NCBI GenBank assembly: GCA_027079895.1
Contig: JALWUZ010000442.1
Span: 1 to 16,404 of the forward strand
Direction of reading: 5' to 3'
Source of the DNA: Anaerolineae bacterium
GTDB taxonomy: Bacteria; Chloroflexota; Anaerolineae; B4-G1
DNA length: 16,404 bases
In this document: positions 15,067 through 16,404 of the stretch, piece after piece
Layout of the letters: each line of letters opens with the position of its first letter
How positions within the stretch are numbered: position 1 is the stretch's first letter
Made by a program: the position numbers and the translations under genes
Notes under the pieces: model-generated
The model's database searches: none
What the model was told of the DNA's origin: nothing
The model's input: only the letters and a program-made list of their open reading frames with translations

Positions 15067-16188
15067 TCAGGATTGCCATACGAAAGTCCGTTCCCGCAGC
15101 CGGGCGGCGGCGAGACGCTCAGGGATGACGCGCACGCCCAGCCCCGGCGCGGTCGGTACGGAGATAGTCGAGTCGTCGTTGAGCAGGAAGTCGGGAGCGG
15201 CGATGTCCCGCCCCGGCGGGTAGTAGCGGGCGGAGGCGGAGATGTCGCCTGGCAGGGAGAAGTTGGGCAAGGTCGCCAGGGCGACGTTGGCCGCTCGGCC
15301 CACGTTCGTCTCCAGCATGCCGCCGCACCAGACCGGCACCCCGTGCGCGGCGCACAGGTCGTGAATCGCGCGGGCGGCGGTCAGCCCCCCGACCCGGCCC
15401 ACTTTGATGTTGATGACCCGACAGGCCGCGATCTCCAACGCCCACCGGGCGTGCTCCGGCGACCGGATGCTCTCGTCCAGGCAGAGCGGGGTGCGCAGTT
15501 GGGCCTGCAAGCGGGCGTGCTCCACCAGGTCTTCATAGTGCAGCGGCTGTTCGATGAGCAGCAGGTCGAACTGATCCAGTTCGCGGAACACGGGCGCGTC
15601 GGCGAGGGTGTAGGCCGAGTTGGCGTCCACCTGGAGCGGCAGGTCGGGCCAGCGTTCACGGACGGCGCGGACGACGGCCACGTCCCAGCCGGGCTTGATC
15701 TTCAGTTTGACCCGCCCGTACCCCGCCTCCACGTAACGGGCTACCCGGTCGAGCAGCGCGTCGCGGTCGGGCTGGATGCCGATGCTGACGCCGACGGGGA
15801 CCCGGTCGCGGACGCCGCCCAGGTAGGCGGCCAGCGGGAGTCCCTCGGCCTGGGCCAGTAAGTCCCAGACGGCGTTTTCGAGCCCGGCGCGGGCCATCGG
15901 ATGGCCGCGTACCCGCCGGAAGCGGCGCACTACGTCGGCGGGAGAGGCGACCTCCGCGCCCAGGATGGCCGGGATGAGGAAGTCCCCCAGGATGTGCCAG
16001 GCCGTCTCGACGGTCTCGCAGGAGAACCAGGGCCCGTCGCCGGCGACGCACTCCCCCCAGCCGGTGAGTCCATCGGCATAGACGGCGACCAGGATGCAGG
16101 GACGAGTCACTTCACGCCCGAAACTGGTCTCGAAGGGGTGCGCCAGCGGCAACTCGATGTGGTGTAACTCGACGCGCTCGATTCTCAT
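15067..16188 (-). CDS. N-succinylamino acid racemase / o-succinylbenzoate synthase (MenC type 2)
   Basis: This 373-residue enolase-superfamily enzyme has the MLE-subgroup catalytic layout. VKLKIKP gives Lys161-x-Lys163, metal ligands are Asp188, Glu213 and Asp238, and the opposite base is Lys262 (NIKVGRVGG). The GGMLETNVGRA stretch (289-299) is characteristic of the NSAR/OSBS family. These enzymes may make o-succinylbenzoate for menaquinone, or racemise N-succinylamino acids, or both. Overlap by ATGA with an upstream GNAT acyltransferase favours the racemase pathway known in Geobacillus, in which D-amino acids are succinylated, racemised and desuccinylated. No other men genes are in view. The start ATG 16188 is fixed by this overlap. 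Substrate specificity cannot be decided from sequence. Confidence 0.87.
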   Translation of the reverse strand: MRIERVELHHIELPLAHPFETSFGREVTRPCILVAVYADGLTGWGECVAGDGPWFSCETVETAWHILGDFLIPAILGAEVASPADVVRRFRRVRGHPMARAGLENAVWDLLAQAEGLPLAAYLGGVRDRVPVGVSIGIQPDRDALLDRVARYVEAGYGRVKLKIKPGWDVAVVRAVRERWPDLPLQVDANSAYTLADAPVFRELDQFDLLLIEQPLHYEDLVEHARLQAQLRTPLCLDESIRSPEHARWALEIAACRVINIKVGRVGGLTAARAIHDLCAAHGVPVWCGGMLETNVGRAANVALATLPNFSLPGDISASARYYPPGRDIAAPDFLLNDDSTISVPTAPGLGVRVIPERLAAARLRERTFVWQS

Positions 16189-16404
16189 CTCAACTCGAAA
16201 TGTTTTTGGAGGAGGTAGTAACTGCTGCCGTCCTCGAAGAGCAGGTCAACGGCAGTGTACCCGGCGGCGAAGGCGGTCTCGAAGAGGGCGCGGGTGTGCT
16301 CCCGCCAGGCGCGGGCCAGTCCCAAGTCGGCGGCCTTGATGGCCTGGAAGTTGGCCGGAATCTGGATGAGTATCCGGTCACCGGAGGGGGGCAGGGTGCG
16401 TTCC
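16185..16404 (-). CDS. GNAT-family acyltransferase, C-terminal part (5' partial)
   Basis: Reading leftward from base 16403, 72 codons are open to a TGA at 16187-16185. The product includes GDRILIQIPANFQAIKAADL, then LARAWREHTRALFETAFAAG, and ends YYLLQKHFELR. This matches the C-terminal end of COG3375-type GNAT acetyltransferases, which commonly sit beside N-succinylamino acid racemases and act as D-amino acid N-succinyltransferases. It overlaps the downstream racemase start by four bases (ATGA). Most of the protein, including the acyl-CoA-binding motif, lies beyond the right edge, so function is inferred from tail and context. Confidence 0.72.
   Translation of the reverse strand, partial: ERTLPPSGDRILIQIPANFQAIKAADLGLARAWREHTRALFETAFAAGYTAVDLLFEDGSSYYLLQKHFELR

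Noticed and set aside
13579..15861. A 760-codon + strand open frame across the minus-strand operon
   Set aside because: It runs antisense to the AAA-R3H and racemase genes, both with complete catalytic motifs; its own product is low-complexity and unrecognisable.
16190..16381. Short minus-strand frame starting MTGYSSRF
   Set aside because: The neighbouring frame ending at 16185 gives a conserved GNAT-type C-terminus, so this one is a frame-shifted shadow.

Overview
This GC-rich window (intergenic promoter regions are locally AT-richer) carries 13 protein genes, two of them cut by the window edges. It has no rRNA, tRNA, CRISPR or transposase genes. The mix suggests a Chloroflexota (Anaerolineae-like) chromosome: a short RpoD of about 405 residues, an ATP-dependent PEP carboxykinase, a GlcF/GlcD pair without GlcE, an R3H-AAA protein like cyanobacterial Ycf45, an FmdB-type zinc-ribbon protein, and a GNAT/N-succinylamino acid racemase pair. 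The phylum is inferred from protein style only.

Left part (1-7585, all + strand). The C-terminal catalytic part of NAD(P)H-hydrate dehydratase is followed by a near-perfect palindrome and then a textbook extended -10 promoter driving rpoD. A hairpin terminator closes rpoD. Next come glcF-glcD, translationally coupled, encoding a 2-hydroxy acid (glycolate or D-lactate) oxidase. After another hairpin comes pckA (oxaloacetate to PEP), and 48 bp later an Era-like GTPase with a DUF697-like C-terminus. Together the 2-hydroxy acid oxidase and PEP carboxykinase would support growth on C2/C3 acids and gluconeogenesis.

Middle (7586-12826). A GAF-PAS-histidine kinase with two C-terminal receivers (926 aa) starts behind a -10 box and three 11-bp-phased repeats that look like a PhoB/OmpR-family binding site. 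It is followed by a membrane PAP2 phosphatase. A membrane polyferredoxin (NapH-like) gene lies convergent to the PAP2 gene. Across a 178-bp divergent gap is an FmdB-like zinc-ribbon protein with a histidine-rich tail.

Right part (12869-16404, all - strand). A tight operon reads GNAT acyltransferase (partial) > N-succinylamino acid racemase/MenC-like enzyme > AAA-R3H ATPase > thymidylate kinase, with gene junctions of 4-bp overlap, 3-bp gap and 4-bp overlap. A 12-bp perfect stem separates it from the convergent fmdB-like gene.

I found no clear undescribed system. The most worthwhile leads are the 11-bp-phased repeats before the hybrid kinase, the palindrome upstream of rpoD, the D-amino-acid-type GNAT/racemase pair fused to a nucleic-acid/nucleotide operon, and the anomalous first ~75 bases.
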